Part shown: positions 1-10,846 of the stretch, piece by piece | How positions within the stretch are numbered: the stretch's first letter is position 1 | How the letters are laid out: every line of letters starts with the position of its first letter | NCBI GenBank assembly: GCA_937907525.1 | Contig: CALCIB010000255.1 | Coordinates: 1 to 45,201 of the forward strand | DNA length: 45,201 nucleotides | Origin: an uncultured Planctomycetales bacterium | GTDB taxonomy: Bacteria > Planctomycetota > Planctomycetia > Isosphaerales > Isosphaeraceae | Direction of reading: 5' to 3' | Program-made: the position numbers and the translations under genes | The notes under the pieces: model-generated | The model's input: only the letters and a program-made list of their open reading frames with translations | Told to the model about the DNA's origin: nothing | Database searches by the model: none

Positions 1-29
1 AGGACTTCTATTCCGACGGCTTCCGGTCG

Positions 30-160
30 CGCCCACCCCTCATCCGGCCTTCGGCCACCTTCTCCCTCAAGGGGAGAAGGCGATCAACGCCGCAGCTCAC
101 TCCTCGTCGTGACGACTTCTGAAAAAGTGTCGGGTCGTCAGCCCCGTGGGAGAGGGGACG
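30..160. repeat. Dispersed repeat, left copy
   Basis: This stretch of about 131 bp is nearly identical, in inverted orientation, to 44929-45059, with roughly three mismatches by eye. It contains the hairpin CCTTCTCCC-TCAAG-GGGAGAAGG near position 58-80. A diverged third copy lies at about 33420-33515. No reading frame in it looks coding. Its placement between genes and its copy number suggest a non-coding dispersed element; whether it is mobile is unknown. Confidence 0.8.
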
Positions 161-253
161 AATCAGGCGGTTTTTCAATTCGAACGTTCTAGCCACGCTC
201 TGTCCCAAATCAAGGCCAACCTATTGACCTTTAACGATTTGCGCCGTCGGCTT

Positions 254-275
254 CGTTCGTCGCCCGTGACGAACG
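254..275 (-). terminator. Hairpin downstream of the sugar-isomerase gene
   Basis: CGTTCGTC and GACGAACG form a perfect 8-bp stem with a 6-nt loop, about 35 nt beyond the stop of the minus-strand gene at 308. There is no clear U tract, so the terminator role is inferred from position and stem strength only. The rest of 161-307 shows nothing recognisable. Confidence 0.35.
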
Positions 276-307
276 GACCCAAAGCCGGGCCCGTTCGTCG
301 GAGCGGG

Positions 308-1189
308 TCAGTCGAACAGGAGCCGGTTCATGCGGGCGACGACGTCCTGCGCCTCGGCGAGGTCGGCGATGCCGAGTTCGGCGGAGATCCAGCCTTCGTA
401 GCCGACGTCGAGGAGGGCCTGCTTGACGGCCGGCCAGTCGATCTCGCCCCCCTCGCCCAGCTTGTAGCTGAACCGCTTGGGCTTGGCGTATTCCTTGATA
501 TGGACCTTGAGGATCCGTTTGCCCAGGGTCCGGATCCATTCCTCGGGATAGCCGTACTCGACGACGTTGCCGACGTCGAAGTAGGCGCCGACGGTCGGGC
601 TCTGGAACTCGTCGATGTACTGGGCGAACTCCAGGGGGCTTAAGAGGAACTTGTTCCAGACCTCCTCGACGGCGATCTTGACCCCGGCCTCCTCGGCGTG
701 CGGGATCAGCTTGCGGATCTGTTCCTGGGAGCGGTCCCACGCCTGGCGGTAGGAGACCTTCCTGGTGACGACGGCCGGGACGACCAGGACGGTGGTCCCG
801 CCGTAAGCCTTGACGTCCTGGAACTCTTGCTTGATCGCGGCGACCCCCTCGGCGACGACGGCCGGGTCGGGGTCGGACAGGGGCTTGCCCCAGTGGGCGG
901 CGCCGCTGACGCCGTGGATCACCAGCCCGGTCTCGTCGCGGGCGGCCAGGACTTCCTTTTGGTCCAACTGGTTGGGGCTGATCAGTTCCACCCCCTCGAA
1001 GCCGGCCTCCTTGAGCATCTGGAAGGTCGGCAGGATGGGGCCCTTGGTCTGCCCCAGCATGTACGCCTTCCTCCACGGCGGCTCGGCCGCGGCGGCCGCG
1101 GCGGTCCCGCCGGCGCCCAGGGCGGAGGCGGCGGCGAGCGCTCCGGCGCTCGCCAGGAAACCTCTGCGATCGATGGTCCGGTCCCGCAT
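308..1189 (-). CDS. Exported sugar phosphate isomerase/epimerase-like TIM-barrel protein
   Basis: The 293-residue product resembles the xylose-isomerase-like TIM-barrel family (AP endonuclease family 2 fold). Its members isomerise or epimerise sugars and inositols, usually with a bound metal. The N-terminus carries a twin-arginine signal (DRRGFLASAG, followed by an Ala-rich stretch to about residue 35), so it probably works in the periplasm or outside the cytoplasm. Barrel-like segments include the metal-ligand-like VEEVWNKF near residue 195, VGAYFDVGNV near 225 and KVHIKEY near 255. It starts 24 nt after gatB ends on the same strand and may be co-transcribed, but nothing links it to amidotransferase function. 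Planctomycetes carry many such Tat-exported paralogues, and the substrate cannot be told from sequence. Confidence 0.85.
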   Translation of the reverse strand: MRDRTIDRRGFLASAGALAAASALGAGGTAAAAAAEPPWRKAYMLGQTKGPILPTFQMLKEAGFEGVELISPNQLDQKEVLAARDETGLVIHGVSGAAHWGKPLSDPDPAVVAEGVAAIKQEFQDVKAYGGTTVLVVPAVVTRKVSYRQAWDRSQEQIRKLIPHAEEAGVKIAVEEVWNKFLLSPLEFAQYIDEFQSPTVGAYFDVGNVVEYGYPEEWIRTLGKRILKVHIKEYAKPKRFSYKLGEGGEIDWPAVKQALLDVGYEGWISAELGIADLAEAQDVVARMNRLLFD

Positions 1190-1213
1190 GGTGGTCCAGC
1201 CTTTCGTCTCGTC

Positions 1214-2698
1214 TTACTCGGCGAGGAGTTCGGCGAGCCTGGCCTCCAGCAGCTCGCCGACGAGCGCGGGGTTGGCCTTGCCGCCGGTCTGCTTCATCAC
1301 CTGGCCGCGGAGGAAGCCCTTGACGGCCTCGGGCTTCTTCTTGCCCCCCTTCAGATCGTCGATCGCCTTGGGGTTGGCGGCCAGGGCCGCGGCGACGGCG
1401 TCGGCGATGGCGTCGGCGTCGGAGACCATCTTGTAGCCGCCCAGCTCGATCACCTTCTCGGCCGGGTCGCCGGTCTCGATCATCCGGCCGAGGACCTCGC
1501 GGCCCTGGTTGGTGTTGAGTTCCCCGCGCCTGACGCGGCCGATCAGGTCGGCCAGGGCGTCGGCGGCGACGGGGAAGTCGGCGATCGCGATCCTCCGGTC
1601 CTTGATTGTGCGCAGGACGTCCTGCTGGATCCAGTTGCTGGCCAGTTTGGGCTCCCCCCCCGCGGCCACGACGGCGTCGAAGTAGGCGGCCACGTCCTCG
1701 CCCTGTTCGACCAGCACGTTGGCGTCGTAGGGGGAGAGGCCGTGTTCGGCCTCGTAGCGCTCGCGGCGGGCGGCGGGGAGTTCGCCGATGGAGGCCCGGA
1801 CCCGTTCCAGCCAGGCGTCGTCGACGACGACGGGGACGAGGTCGGGCTCGGGGAAGTAGCGGTAGTCGGCGGCGGTTTCCTTCTCGCGCTGGGGCTTGGT
1901 CCGCTCCAGTTCGTCGTCCCAGCCCCAGGTCCCCTTGGGGGCGTCCTTGATGGTCAGGCCGTCCCGCCTCCACTTGGCGTACTGGCGCTCGGCCTCGTAG
2001 TTGACGGCCTTCTCGACGGCTCGGAAGCTGTTGAGGTTCTTGACCTCGACGATCGGGGTGGCGATCGTCTTTCCATCCTTATGGATGTGGATGTTGACGT
2101 TGGCGTCGCAGCGGAGCGAGCCCTCCTGCATCTCGCAGTCGGAGACGCCGAGGTAGCGGAGGGTCAGCCGAAGCTCCTCCAGACAGCCGCGGGCGTCGGC
2201 GGCGGAGCGGATCTCCGGCTCGCCGACGATCTCCAGCAGCGGGATCCCGGCGCGGTTCAGGTCGACCTCGGAGAACTCGCCGCCGTGGGTGAGCTTGCCG
2301 GTATCCTCCTCCAGATGGACGCGGGTGAGGGCGCAGAAGCCCCCGCCGCCGCCGTCCTTGCGGACGGGGATCGCCAGTTTGCCGCCGGTGGAGAACGGCA
2401 GATCGTACTGGCTGATCTGGTAATTCTTGGGAAGGTCGGGGTAGTAGTAGTTCTTGCGGTCCCACTTGGTGAAGGGCGTGATCCTCGCCCCCAGGGCCAC
2501 GGCGGTCTTGAGGGCCAGTTCGAACGCCTTGCGGTTCATGACCGGCAGGGTGCCGGGCATTCCCAGGGCGACCGGGTCGGTCTGGGTGTTCGGCGGCAGA
2601 CCGAACTCCGTCCCTCCCGACGAGAACATCTTGCTCTCGGTCTGGAGCTGGACGTGGATCTCAAGGCCGATTACGACGTCGTAGGGTTGGCTGCTCAT
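1214..2698 (-). CDS. gatB: Asp-tRNA(Asn)/Glu-tRNA(Gln) amidotransferase subunit B
   Basis: GatB binds misacylated Glu-tRNA(Gln) or Asp-tRNA(Asn), phosphorylates the acyl group, and receives ammonia from GatA to make the correctly amidated tRNA. The 494-residue product has the family opening VVIGLEIHVQLQTESKMFS, the segment RKNYYYPDLPKNYQISQYD, and the EVKNLNSF segment. The C-terminal tail domain (YqeY-like) ends with GQVMKQTGGKANPALV near the terminus, as usual. I chose the ATG at 2698 because it places the conserved motif at the normal distance from the N-terminus; an upstream in-frame ATG at 2731 adds 11 unconserved residues. It is separated from gatA by a four-gene insertion, which is unusual. 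Confidence 0.97.
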   Translation of the reverse strand: MSSQPYDVVIGLEIHVQLQTESKMFSSGGTEFGLPPNTQTDPVALGMPGTLPVMNRKAFELALKTAVALGARITPFTKWDRKNYYYPDLPKNYQISQYDLPFSTGGKLAIPVRKDGGGGGFCALTRVHLEEDTGKLTHGGEFSEVDLNRAGIPLLEIVGEPEIRSAADARGCLEELRLTLRYLGVSDCEMQEGSLRCDANVNIHIHKDGKTIATPIVEVKNLNSFRAVEKAVNYEAERQYAKWRRDGLTIKDAPKGTWGWDDELERTKPQREKETAADYRYFPEPDLVPVVVDDAWLERVRASIGELPAARRERYEAEHGLSPYDANVLVEQGEDVAAYFDAVVAAGGEPKLASNWIQQDVLRTIKDRRIAIADFPVAADALADLIGRVRRGELNTNQGREVLGRMIETGDPAEKVIELGGYKMVSDADAIADAVAAALAANPKAIDDLKGGKKKPEAVKGFLRGQVMKQTGGKANPALVGELLEARLAELLAE

Positions 2699-2816
2699 GG
2701 CGGGGGCCTGTCGTGCTTCCGGGTGAGTCAAGGCTTCGAGGCGTGGTTTTCGAGGCCGGCGCGGGTCGAATCCGACGGTCGTCGGCTCGGCTTGAAAGCG
2801 TGGGACGGGCGACCCG

Positions 2817-3251
2817 TCAGGAAGACGCGCTTCCCCCGACCTTGGAGGGAGACGACGAAGCGGCGCTCGGCGACGGCCATCCGGCGTCCATTTCGTCTTG
2901 CAGGAAGTCCGTGACGTCCTCCTCGTCGTCAGGCACCGAGAACAGCGCGAATTCCCGATCCAGGTCGAGCGTTGACGTTACGACAAGGCCGATATTCCAA
3001 GTGAAAGGGGGAAGGCCAGGCTCGTCCACCGACTGGCGAAGTCGATTCAGGATGTCGCGGTACCAGCGGACCAAGTCTTCGGCTGACAAACGGCGCGACG
3101 TGACCAAGGTCAGGCTGACTTGCTCGGTTCGCTCGTTCCACAGCCCCATCAGCGCGATCTCGCCCCGTTCAAGGCCCTCGCCCGAGACGTAGTCGGCGAT
3201 GACCTCGGCGATCTTTCGAAATATCTGTCTTATGGACGATTTAACAGCCAT
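2817..3251 (-). CDS. Unknown small protein B2, partner of HEPN-like A2
   Basis: The 144-residue product is not recognised. It looks like an alpha/beta protein: an N-terminal helix (residues 5-22), a strand pair around GEIALMGLWN and QVSLTLVTS, a helix near residues 55-70, another strand (NIGLVVTSTL), and an acidic then Ser/Pro-rich tail. The ATG at 3251 lies inside the end of the upstream HEPN-like gene, giving a 22-nt overlap and suggesting translational coupling. The order of strands and helices resembles B1 (3810-4172), so the two are probably diverged copies. The pairing with a HEPN-like protein recalls toxin-antitoxin or HEPN-nucleotidyltransferase modules, but no nucleotidyltransferase active-site motif is visible. 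Confidence 0.7.
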   Translation of the reverse strand: MAVKSSIRQIFRKIAEVIADYVSGEGLERGEIALMGLWNERTEQVSLTLVTSRRLSAEDLVRWYRDILNRLRQSVDEPGLPPFTWNIGLVVTSTLDLDREFALFSVPDDEEDVTDFLQDEMDAGWPSPSAASSSPSKVGGSASS

Positions 3252-3676
3252 GCCAAGACTCCGTTGACCGGGTCGTCCAAAGCGTTGTTGATTTCCTCGG
3301 CGTCCTTCGTGGAGAACGTCGCCCGGGGTTGATAGCGCTGGTCGTTCAACCGTTGCTTGCCGTACTTGACCAATACGTCCCAGTTTTGCCGAACGACCTC
3401 GTGGCGAGGCTCTTCCAATTCCCGCCTCAGGCCGGTGAAGAGTAGGACCTCCGACAGATCGTGAGTCTTGCACGCGGCCGGCGGGCTGGGAAGGTCGAGT
3501 CTTCGGCAGACCAGGGCCTTTAAGAGTATCTCTAGAGCGTACACTCGCAGGGACGCCGCCGTCGAAAGGAATCCATCGGCCGCCAGGGCCCTCGCCTCTT
3601 CTTCTCGTTCCTTCCAGGCCGCATCTAGGTCGGCAAGCGTCTGGGTCAGAAGGCCTTTGCTTGCTCCTTGGCTCAT
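3230..3676 (-). CDS. HEPN-like protein A2
   Basis: The 148-residue, mostly helical product matches A1 (4151-4597) along its whole length, at about one third identity by eye. The central pattern RVYALEILLKALVCRRLD followed by KTHDLSEVLLF is typical of HEPN-fold proteins, which are often RNases or partners of nucleotidyltransferases. Other residues shared with A1 are RLND-RY and the C-terminal G-VL-W motif. A canonical HEPN RNase motif (R, 4-6 residues, H) is only marginally present (R-x6-H around residues 80-90) and is absent from A1, so RNase activity is doubtful. The stop overlaps the B2 start by 22 nt. The 133 nt upstream, to the B1 stop, contain nothing recognisable. Confidence 0.75.
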   Translation of the reverse strand: MSQGASKGLLTQTLADLDAAWKEREEEARALAADGFLSTAASLRVYALEILLKALVCRRLDLPSPPAACKTHDLSEVLLFTGLRRELEEPRHEVVRQNWDVLVKYGKQRLNDQRYQPRATFSTKDAEEINNALDDPVNGVLAWLLNRP

Positions 3677-3809
3677 GGCGTCGACACCGGCCGTTTCCGA
3701 ACCCCGCGCGTCACTGGCTCGAAAACGCGAGCGATCAAGCCACGGCTCGGGCCGGCGCCTTGGAAGTGAATCATGGAATGGCCGTCCTGTTCAACGGTGA
3801 CGCCGGCGT

Positions 3810-4172
3810 TCAATGTTTTTCGCTTGAGAACTGGGGGAGGCGCCAGTATTTGTGGTACGAAGGGGCGACCGCGTAGAGCCCCCCCTCGTCGACCTTCTTC
3901 CCGCCCCGGACGTCGAGGTTGATCGATTTGAGGATCTCGGGCTCCTCGCGCAGTTCCCGTTGGAGATAGTCCCAAACCTCGTTCGCGGCCTGATACTCGT
4001 CCTGATCGTCGAAGGCGTCGGCGACGAGCAAAACGTGGATCCGCCCCACGTCCGGGTTCGCCCGGTAGTGGATCGAGTAACTCGACGGATCCCAACCGCG
4101 GGCGTGGCCGAAGCGATCGAGGGTCGGGGCCACCAGGAACCGGGCCGCCGTCAGGGCTGTTTCGCCAACCAC
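3810..4172 (-). CDS. Unknown small protein B1, partner of HEPN-like A1
   Basis: The 120-residue product is not recognised. I chose a GTG start at 4172 because a strong GGAAGGAG ribosome-binding site lies 7 nt upstream; it also gives the same 22-nt overlap with the preceding HEPN-like gene as in the A2/B2 pair. The middle reads as a strand-helix-strand unit (GRIHVLLVADAF, then a helix to about residue 75, then SINLDVRGG), similar in layout to B2. The C-terminus YAVAPSYHKYWRLPQF is aromatic. The pair probably acts as one functional unit with A1. An upstream ATG at 4238 is open but has no such signal. Confidence 0.7.
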   Translation of the reverse strand: MVGETALTAARFLVAPTLDRFGHARGWDPSSYSIHYRANPDVGRIHVLLVADAFDDQDEYQAANEVWDYLQRELREEPEILKSINLDVRGGKKVDEGGLYAVAPSYHKYWRLPQFSSEKH

Positions 4173-4597
4173 GACAGCACTCCTTCCGTCGGATGTTCCA
4201 ACCACCTCGCGGAGTCGGCCGACTGGGCGGCCGTCCATGTCAAGGCGGGCATGTAGCGAAGGTCGTTCAACCGGGTCGAGAGGTCCGTCAGCCGCGTCCA
4301 GTTCAAGGCGACGGGGTGCGAGGCCGGAAGCGAATAAAGCGCCGCGGACAGGCCGCTGAAGACGAGCAAGGATTCCAGGTCGTGGATCTCCAACTTCTTC
4401 AGCGGGTGGGGGATGTCAAGCCTCAAACAGATCCGATGTTTAAGATATATCTCCAGGGCGTAAAGTCGATACGCGATCGCGGTCCCGTGACGACCGCCGA
4501 CATCCAGGGTCGTGGCGTCGTCCAGCCGGTCGCGCCACGCCTGGTCCAAGTCGGCGCGAGTGATCTCCTTGTTGAATTTAGCAAACTCGCCCGCCAT
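4151..4597 (-). CDS. HEPN-like protein A1
   Basis: The 148-residue helical protein has the HEPN-like core YRLYALEIYLKHRICLRLD followed by KLEIHDLESLLVF, and RLNDLRY further on. The ATG shares its A with the gatA stop (TGATG), so ribosomes finishing gatA could re-initiate here. It is homologous to A2 at 3230-3676. The R-x(4-6)-H catalytic motif of HEPN ribonucleases is not seen, so a binding or regulatory role is as likely as nuclease activity. Its position directly behind gatA suggests co-expression with tRNA amidation, but a functional link is not shown. Confidence 0.75.
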   Translation of the reverse strand: MAGEFAKFNKEITRADLDQAWRDRLDDATTLDVGGRHGTAIAYRLYALEIYLKHRICLRLDIPHPLKKLEIHDLESLLVFSGLSAALYSLPASHPVALNWTRLTDLSTRLNDLRYMPALTWTAAQSADSARWLEHPTEGVLSWLAKQP

Positions 4598-6093
4598 CAG
4601 GATAGTTCCGGCCGCTTCAGGTGCCAGTCGGTCTCGCGCTCGAAGACCCGGGCGATCCGCAGCAGGGATTCCTCGGCGAAGGCGGGGGCCAGGAGTTGCA
4701 GGCCGATCGGCAGGCCGGACTTCGTGAGGCCGCAGGGGACGCTCAGGCCGGGGATGCCGGCCAGGTTGGCGGTGGTCGTGTAGACGTCGGAGAGGTACAT
4801 CGCCAGCAGGTCTTTCGACCGCTCCCCCAGCTTGAAGGCCGGCGTGGGGGAGGTCGGGCCCAGGATCACGTCGACGTCCTTGAAGGCCGCGTCGAAGTCG
4901 TCGCGGATCAGGCGGCGGACCTTCAGCGCCTGGTTGTAATACTGGTCGGCGTAGCCGGCGGACAGCGCGAACGTCCCCAGCATGATCCGCCGCTTGACCT
5001 CCGCGCCGAAGCCCTCGGCGCGGCTGGCCATCATCATCCGGACCAGCGGGTGCAACTCCTCCTCGCCCGGATGTTTGGGGGACCAGTCAAGGGCGCGGTG
5101 GCCGAAGATGGTGCCGTCGTAACGGGCGAGGTTGCTGGAGCATTCGGCGGGGGCCACGACGTAGTAGGCCGGGATGCCGTACCTGGTGTGCGGCAGCGAG
5201 ACATCCTTGATCGTCGCGCCCGCCTTCTCGTAGACCCGGATCGCCTCGCGGACGGCGGCCTCGACCTCCGGGTCGAGCCCCTCGCCGAAGAACTCGCGGG
5301 CGACGCCGATCCGGAGCGAGTCGGGCTTGCGGTCGAGGCTGGCGACGTAGTCGGGGACGGGTCGGTCGACGCTGGTGGCGTCGTTCTCGTCGCGGCCGGA
5401 GATGGCTTGCAGGAGCAAGGCGGCGTCGGTCAGGTCGTGGGCGAAGGGGCCGATCTGGTCGAGCGAGCTGGCGAAGGCGATCAGGCCGAAGCGGCTGACC
5501 CGGCCGTAGGTCGGCTTGAGGCCGACGATCCCGCAGACGGCCGCGGGCTGGCGGATCGAGCCGCCGGTGTCGCTCCCCAGCGAGACCGGCGCCAGGTCGG
5601 CGGCCACCGCGGCGGCCGAGCCCCCCGACGAGCCGCCGGGGATCCTCGTCTCGTCCCAGGGGTTCAAGGTCGGCCCGTGAAAGCTGGTCTCCGTCGACGA
5701 GCCCATGGCGAACTCGTCCATGTTCGTCTTGCCGAAGAGGACCGCGCCGGCCTCGCGAAGCTTCTTGATCACCGTCGCGTCGTAGGGGGGGCGGAAGTCC
5801 TTGAGCATCCTGCTGCCGCAGGTGGTCGGCTCCTTCTCGACGCAGAGCAGGTCCTTGATCGCCACCGGCACGCCGGCGAGCGGCCCCAACGGCTTGCCGG
5901 CGGCGCGGTCGGCGTCGATCGCGCGGGCCTGGTCGAGGATCCGGTCGGCGTCGAGGTGGACGTAGGCGTTGAGTCGCTTGAGGGTCTCGGCGCGGTCGAG
6001 GTAGGCGCGAGCGAGTTCCTCGGCGGAGACCTCGCGGGCTTCCAGCTTCTTGAACAGGGAGGCGGCGGTGACGTTTTTGAGCAAGTCGTTCAT
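4597..6093 (-). CDS. gatA: Asp-tRNA(Asn)/Glu-tRNA(Gln) amidotransferase subunit A
   Basis: GatA is the glutamine-hydrolysing subunit that supplies ammonia to GatB. The 498-residue product has the amidase signature: the catalytic Lys in PVAIKDLL near residue 80, then GGSSGGSAAAVAA and LGSDTGGSIRQPA carrying the Ser-cisSer pair near residues 155-180. Length is normal for the family. gatC lies 42 nt upstream on the same strand, and the stop overlaps the start of HEPN-like A1. All catalytic residues appear intact, so this is a working GatA rather than a generic amidase; the adjoining gatC supports that. Confidence 0.98.
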   Translation of the reverse strand: MNDLLKNVTAASLFKKLEAREVSAEELARAYLDRAETLKRLNAYVHLDADRILDQARAIDADRAAGKPLGPLAGVPVAIKDLLCVEKEPTTCGSRMLKDFRPPYDATVIKKLREAGAVLFGKTNMDEFAMGSSTETSFHGPTLNPWDETRIPGGSSGGSAAAVAADLAPVSLGSDTGGSIRQPAAVCGIVGLKPTYGRVSRFGLIAFASSLDQIGPFAHDLTDAALLLQAISGRDENDATSVDRPVPDYVASLDRKPDSLRIGVAREFFGEGLDPEVEAAVREAIRVYEKAGATIKDVSLPHTRYGIPAYYVVAPAECSSNLARYDGTIFGHRALDWSPKHPGEEELHPLVRMMMASRAEGFGAEVKRRIMLGTFALSAGYADQYYNQALKVRRLIRDDFDAAFKDVDVILGPTSPTPAFKLGERSKDLLAMYLSDVYTTTANLAGIPGLSVPCGLTKSGLPIGLQLLAPAFAEESLLRIARVFERETDWHLKRPELS

Positions 6094-6135
6094 GGGGGGC
6101 GTGGTCTCGGCCGGGGCGCGCGGGGGTCGGGTCGA

Positions 6136-6423
6136 TCAGTCGAGGACGGCGGGGACGAGGAAGCTCTCGGCGTTGCGCTTGGGGGCGTTGGCGAGGGCCG
6201 CCTCGCGGGGGAGGGCCTCGCCGCGGACGTCGTCGCGGAAGACGTTGCGGACCTCGACGCCGTGGGCCAACGGCTCGACGCCGGTCACGTCCGGCTCCTG
6301 GAGTTGCGCGACGTACTCGACGATCGCGTTGAGCTGGCCGGTGAACGTCTCGATTTCCTCCGGGCTTAAGCGCAGCCGCGCCAGCACGGCGACCTTGGCC
6401 ACCTCTTCGGTCGACAGGGACAT
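6136..6423 (-). CDS. gatC: Asp-tRNA(Asn)/Glu-tRNA(Gln) amidotransferase subunit C
   Basis: GatC is the small belt subunit that wraps GatA and stabilises the GatCAB complex. The 95-residue product shows the family pattern: VAKVAVLARLRLSPEEIETF at the N-terminus, a middle LNAIVEYVAQL helix, VEPLAHGVEVRNVFRDD, and the C-terminal FLVPAVLD. I chose the ATG at 6423; an upstream in-frame ATG at 6498 adds a Gly/Arg-rich stretch and would overlap the probable promoter. It heads the gat operon. Confidence 0.96.
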   Translation of the reverse strand: MSLSTEEVAKVAVLARLRLSPEEIETFTGQLNAIVEYVAQLQEPDVTGVEPLAHGVEVRNVFRDDVRGEALPREAALANAPKRNAESFLVPAVLD

Positions 6424-6497
6424 GGCGGGGCCCGCTCCTTCCGTTGCGCCTCGAAAACCCGGCCCGGACCTTCGACCGGGTCCGGCGCGCCGGGTCA

Positions 6498-6526
6498 AGT
6501 CTGCCAGAATCCGCCCTGGGCTTCAA
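6498..6526 (-). promoter_or_regulatory. Candidate promoter of the gat operon
   Basis: On the minus strand TTGAAG (6521-6526) and CAGACT (6498-6503) are separated by 17 nt, about 75 nt before the gatC start. The -10 hexamer matches the sigma70 consensus only partly. Confidence 0.4.
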
Positions 6527-6563
6527 GCGAGCCGCGGCGGACGGCGGACCTCGTCGTCCTCCC

Positions 6564-9506
<2,943 letters not shown>

Positions 9507-9573
9507 GGGTCGCGCTCCGATCGGAGGCGTCATCGACGTGAATCGATCAGTGACGGGCGTCCCTATTCAGCGC

Positions 9574-9602
9574 ATTATACACGTTTTTCACGATTAATTC
9601 AA
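9574..9602 (-). promoter_or_regulatory. Sigma70-type promoter of the kinase gene
   Basis: On the minus strand TTGAAT (9597-9602) and a perfect TATAAT (9574-9579) are 17 nt apart, about 65 nt before the chosen kinase start. The local AT-richness is unusual for this genome. Confidence 0.7.
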
Positions 9603-9773
9603 TCGTTGTCGGATTCGAACAACGAACGCTCCGGCGCGGATCGAAAATCGTGTTCGCCCCGAGGCCGCCGGGCGGCCGTCGGGATTCGCGGCGATCCCGG
9701 CTGGCGTCACGGGACGAGTCGTGCTATAAACGGTGAACGTTTGAACCGAGACGACGTCGAAGAGGGGCTTTCC

Positions 9774-10736
9774 ATGAGCACCGCGGGTCCCGACCGCGCA
9801 GCGACGGGCTACCTCGACCCGGACGAGCCGGAGTATCCGTCGAGCGACGGCGAGCCGATGGCCGAAAGCACCACCCAGTTCCGCTGGATCGTCACGATCA
9901 AGGAGGGGTTGGAGGCGCTCTTCGCCGACCGCGACGACGTCTTCGTCGCCGGCGACCTCCTCTGGTACGCCACCCGGGGGGACGCGGGCGACGTCATGGC
10001 CCCCGACGCCATGGTCGTGTTCGGCCGACCCAGGGGCGATCGCCGCTCGTACCGCGAGTGGGTCGAGGACGGCGTCGTCCCCCAGGTCGTCTTCGAGGTG
10101 GCGTCGTACACCAACACGCCCACGGAGATGGCCGAGAAGCGGCGGCGTTACGACGCCCGCGGGGTCGAGGAATACTACTTTTACGATCCGGAGACCGGCG
10201 ACTTCGAGGCCTGGATTCGACGTCCCGACGGCCTCCGCGCGATCAAGGGGGACGGCTGGAAGAGCCCCCTGCTCGGCGTCACGTTCCACGCCCCGCGTCG
10301 CAAGGAGGCGCTGACGATCGTCCGCCCCGACGGCCGCCGGTTCCGGACGTTCGGCGAGTTGGCCAGGGACGAGGCGGCGGCGCGTCGCATCGCCAAGGCG
10401 GAACGAAGGCGACGGCGTCGGGCGGAGCGGGAGGCGGTGGAGGAGGCCGAGCGGGCCGAGGCCGAGCGCCTGCGACGCGAGCACGCCCAAAGCCTGGCCG
10501 AGCGGGCCGACGCCCGCGCCGAGGCCGAGCGGCTCTCGCGCCAGAAAGCCGACGCCCGCGCCGAGGCCGAGCGGCTCTCGCGCCAGGAGGCCGACGCCCG
10601 CGCCGAGGCCGAGCGGCTCTCGCGCCAGGAGGCCGACGCCCGCGCCTTGGCGGCCGACGCCCGCGCCTTGGCCGAGCGTCGTCGAGCGGAACTCCTGGAG
10701 GCGAAGCTGCGCGCGATGGGGGTGGAACCCGACTGA
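9774..10736 (+). CDS. Uma2-family (DUF820) putative nuclease with repeated coiled-coil tail
   Basis: The 320-residue product has a Uma2/DUF820 domain, a restriction-endonuclease-like fold, at about residues 25-185. Family landmarks are APDAMVVFG, VPQVVFEVASYTN (with the conserved Glu) and the K-R-R-Y-x6-G-V-x-E-Y-Y pattern around KRRRYDARGVEEYYFYDP. The C-terminal third is a highly charged Ala/Glu/Arg coiled coil built from a 14-residue unit repeated three times plus partial copies. The ATG at 9774 has a GAGGGG site upstream, and a TATAAA at 9725-9730 may be its -10 box. Uma2 proteins are strongly expanded in planctomycetes and cyanobacteria; the cellular role is not established and nuclease activity is inferred from the fold. 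Confidence 0.88.
   Translation: MSTAGPDRAATGYLDPDEPEYPSSDGEPMAESTTQFRWIVTIKEGLEALFADRDDVFVAGDLLWYATRGDAGDVMAPDAMVVFGRPRGDRRSYREWVEDGVVPQVVFEVASYTNTPTEMAEKRRRYDARGVEEYYFYDPETGDFEAWIRRPDGLRAIKGDGWKSPLLGVTFHAPRRKEALTIVRPDGRRFRTFGELARDEAAARRIAKAERRRRRRAEREAVEEAERAEAERLRREHAQSLAERADARAEAERLSRQKADARAEAERLSRQEADARAEAERLSRQEADARALAADARALAERRRAELLEAKLRAMGVEPD
10506..10631 (+). repeat. Three tandem 42-bp repeats encoding ADARAEAERLSRQ[K/E]
   Basis: Units at 10506-10547, 10548-10589 and 10590-10631 are almost identical, followed by partial copies (ADARALA, ADARALAERR). The near-identity at nucleotide level points to recent duplication by slippage, lengthening the coiled coil in steps of four heptads per two units. 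Confidence 0.9.
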
Positions 10737-10846
10737 GCCTCGTCCGGCTTTCGATCTCGCGATCCCGTCTGGCGGGGAGGGCTTGATTTCCTCATAATGG
10801 CCTGTCGAAGGAGGGCGCCGAATCGTCCGCCTCGGGGACGCGGCGC

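Noticed and set aside
698..2914. A 738-residue open frame on the plus strand opposite gatB
   Set aside because: It is the shadow of gatB and the isomerase gene in GC-rich DNA; composition is Gly/Ala/Val/Asp-rich with no domain.
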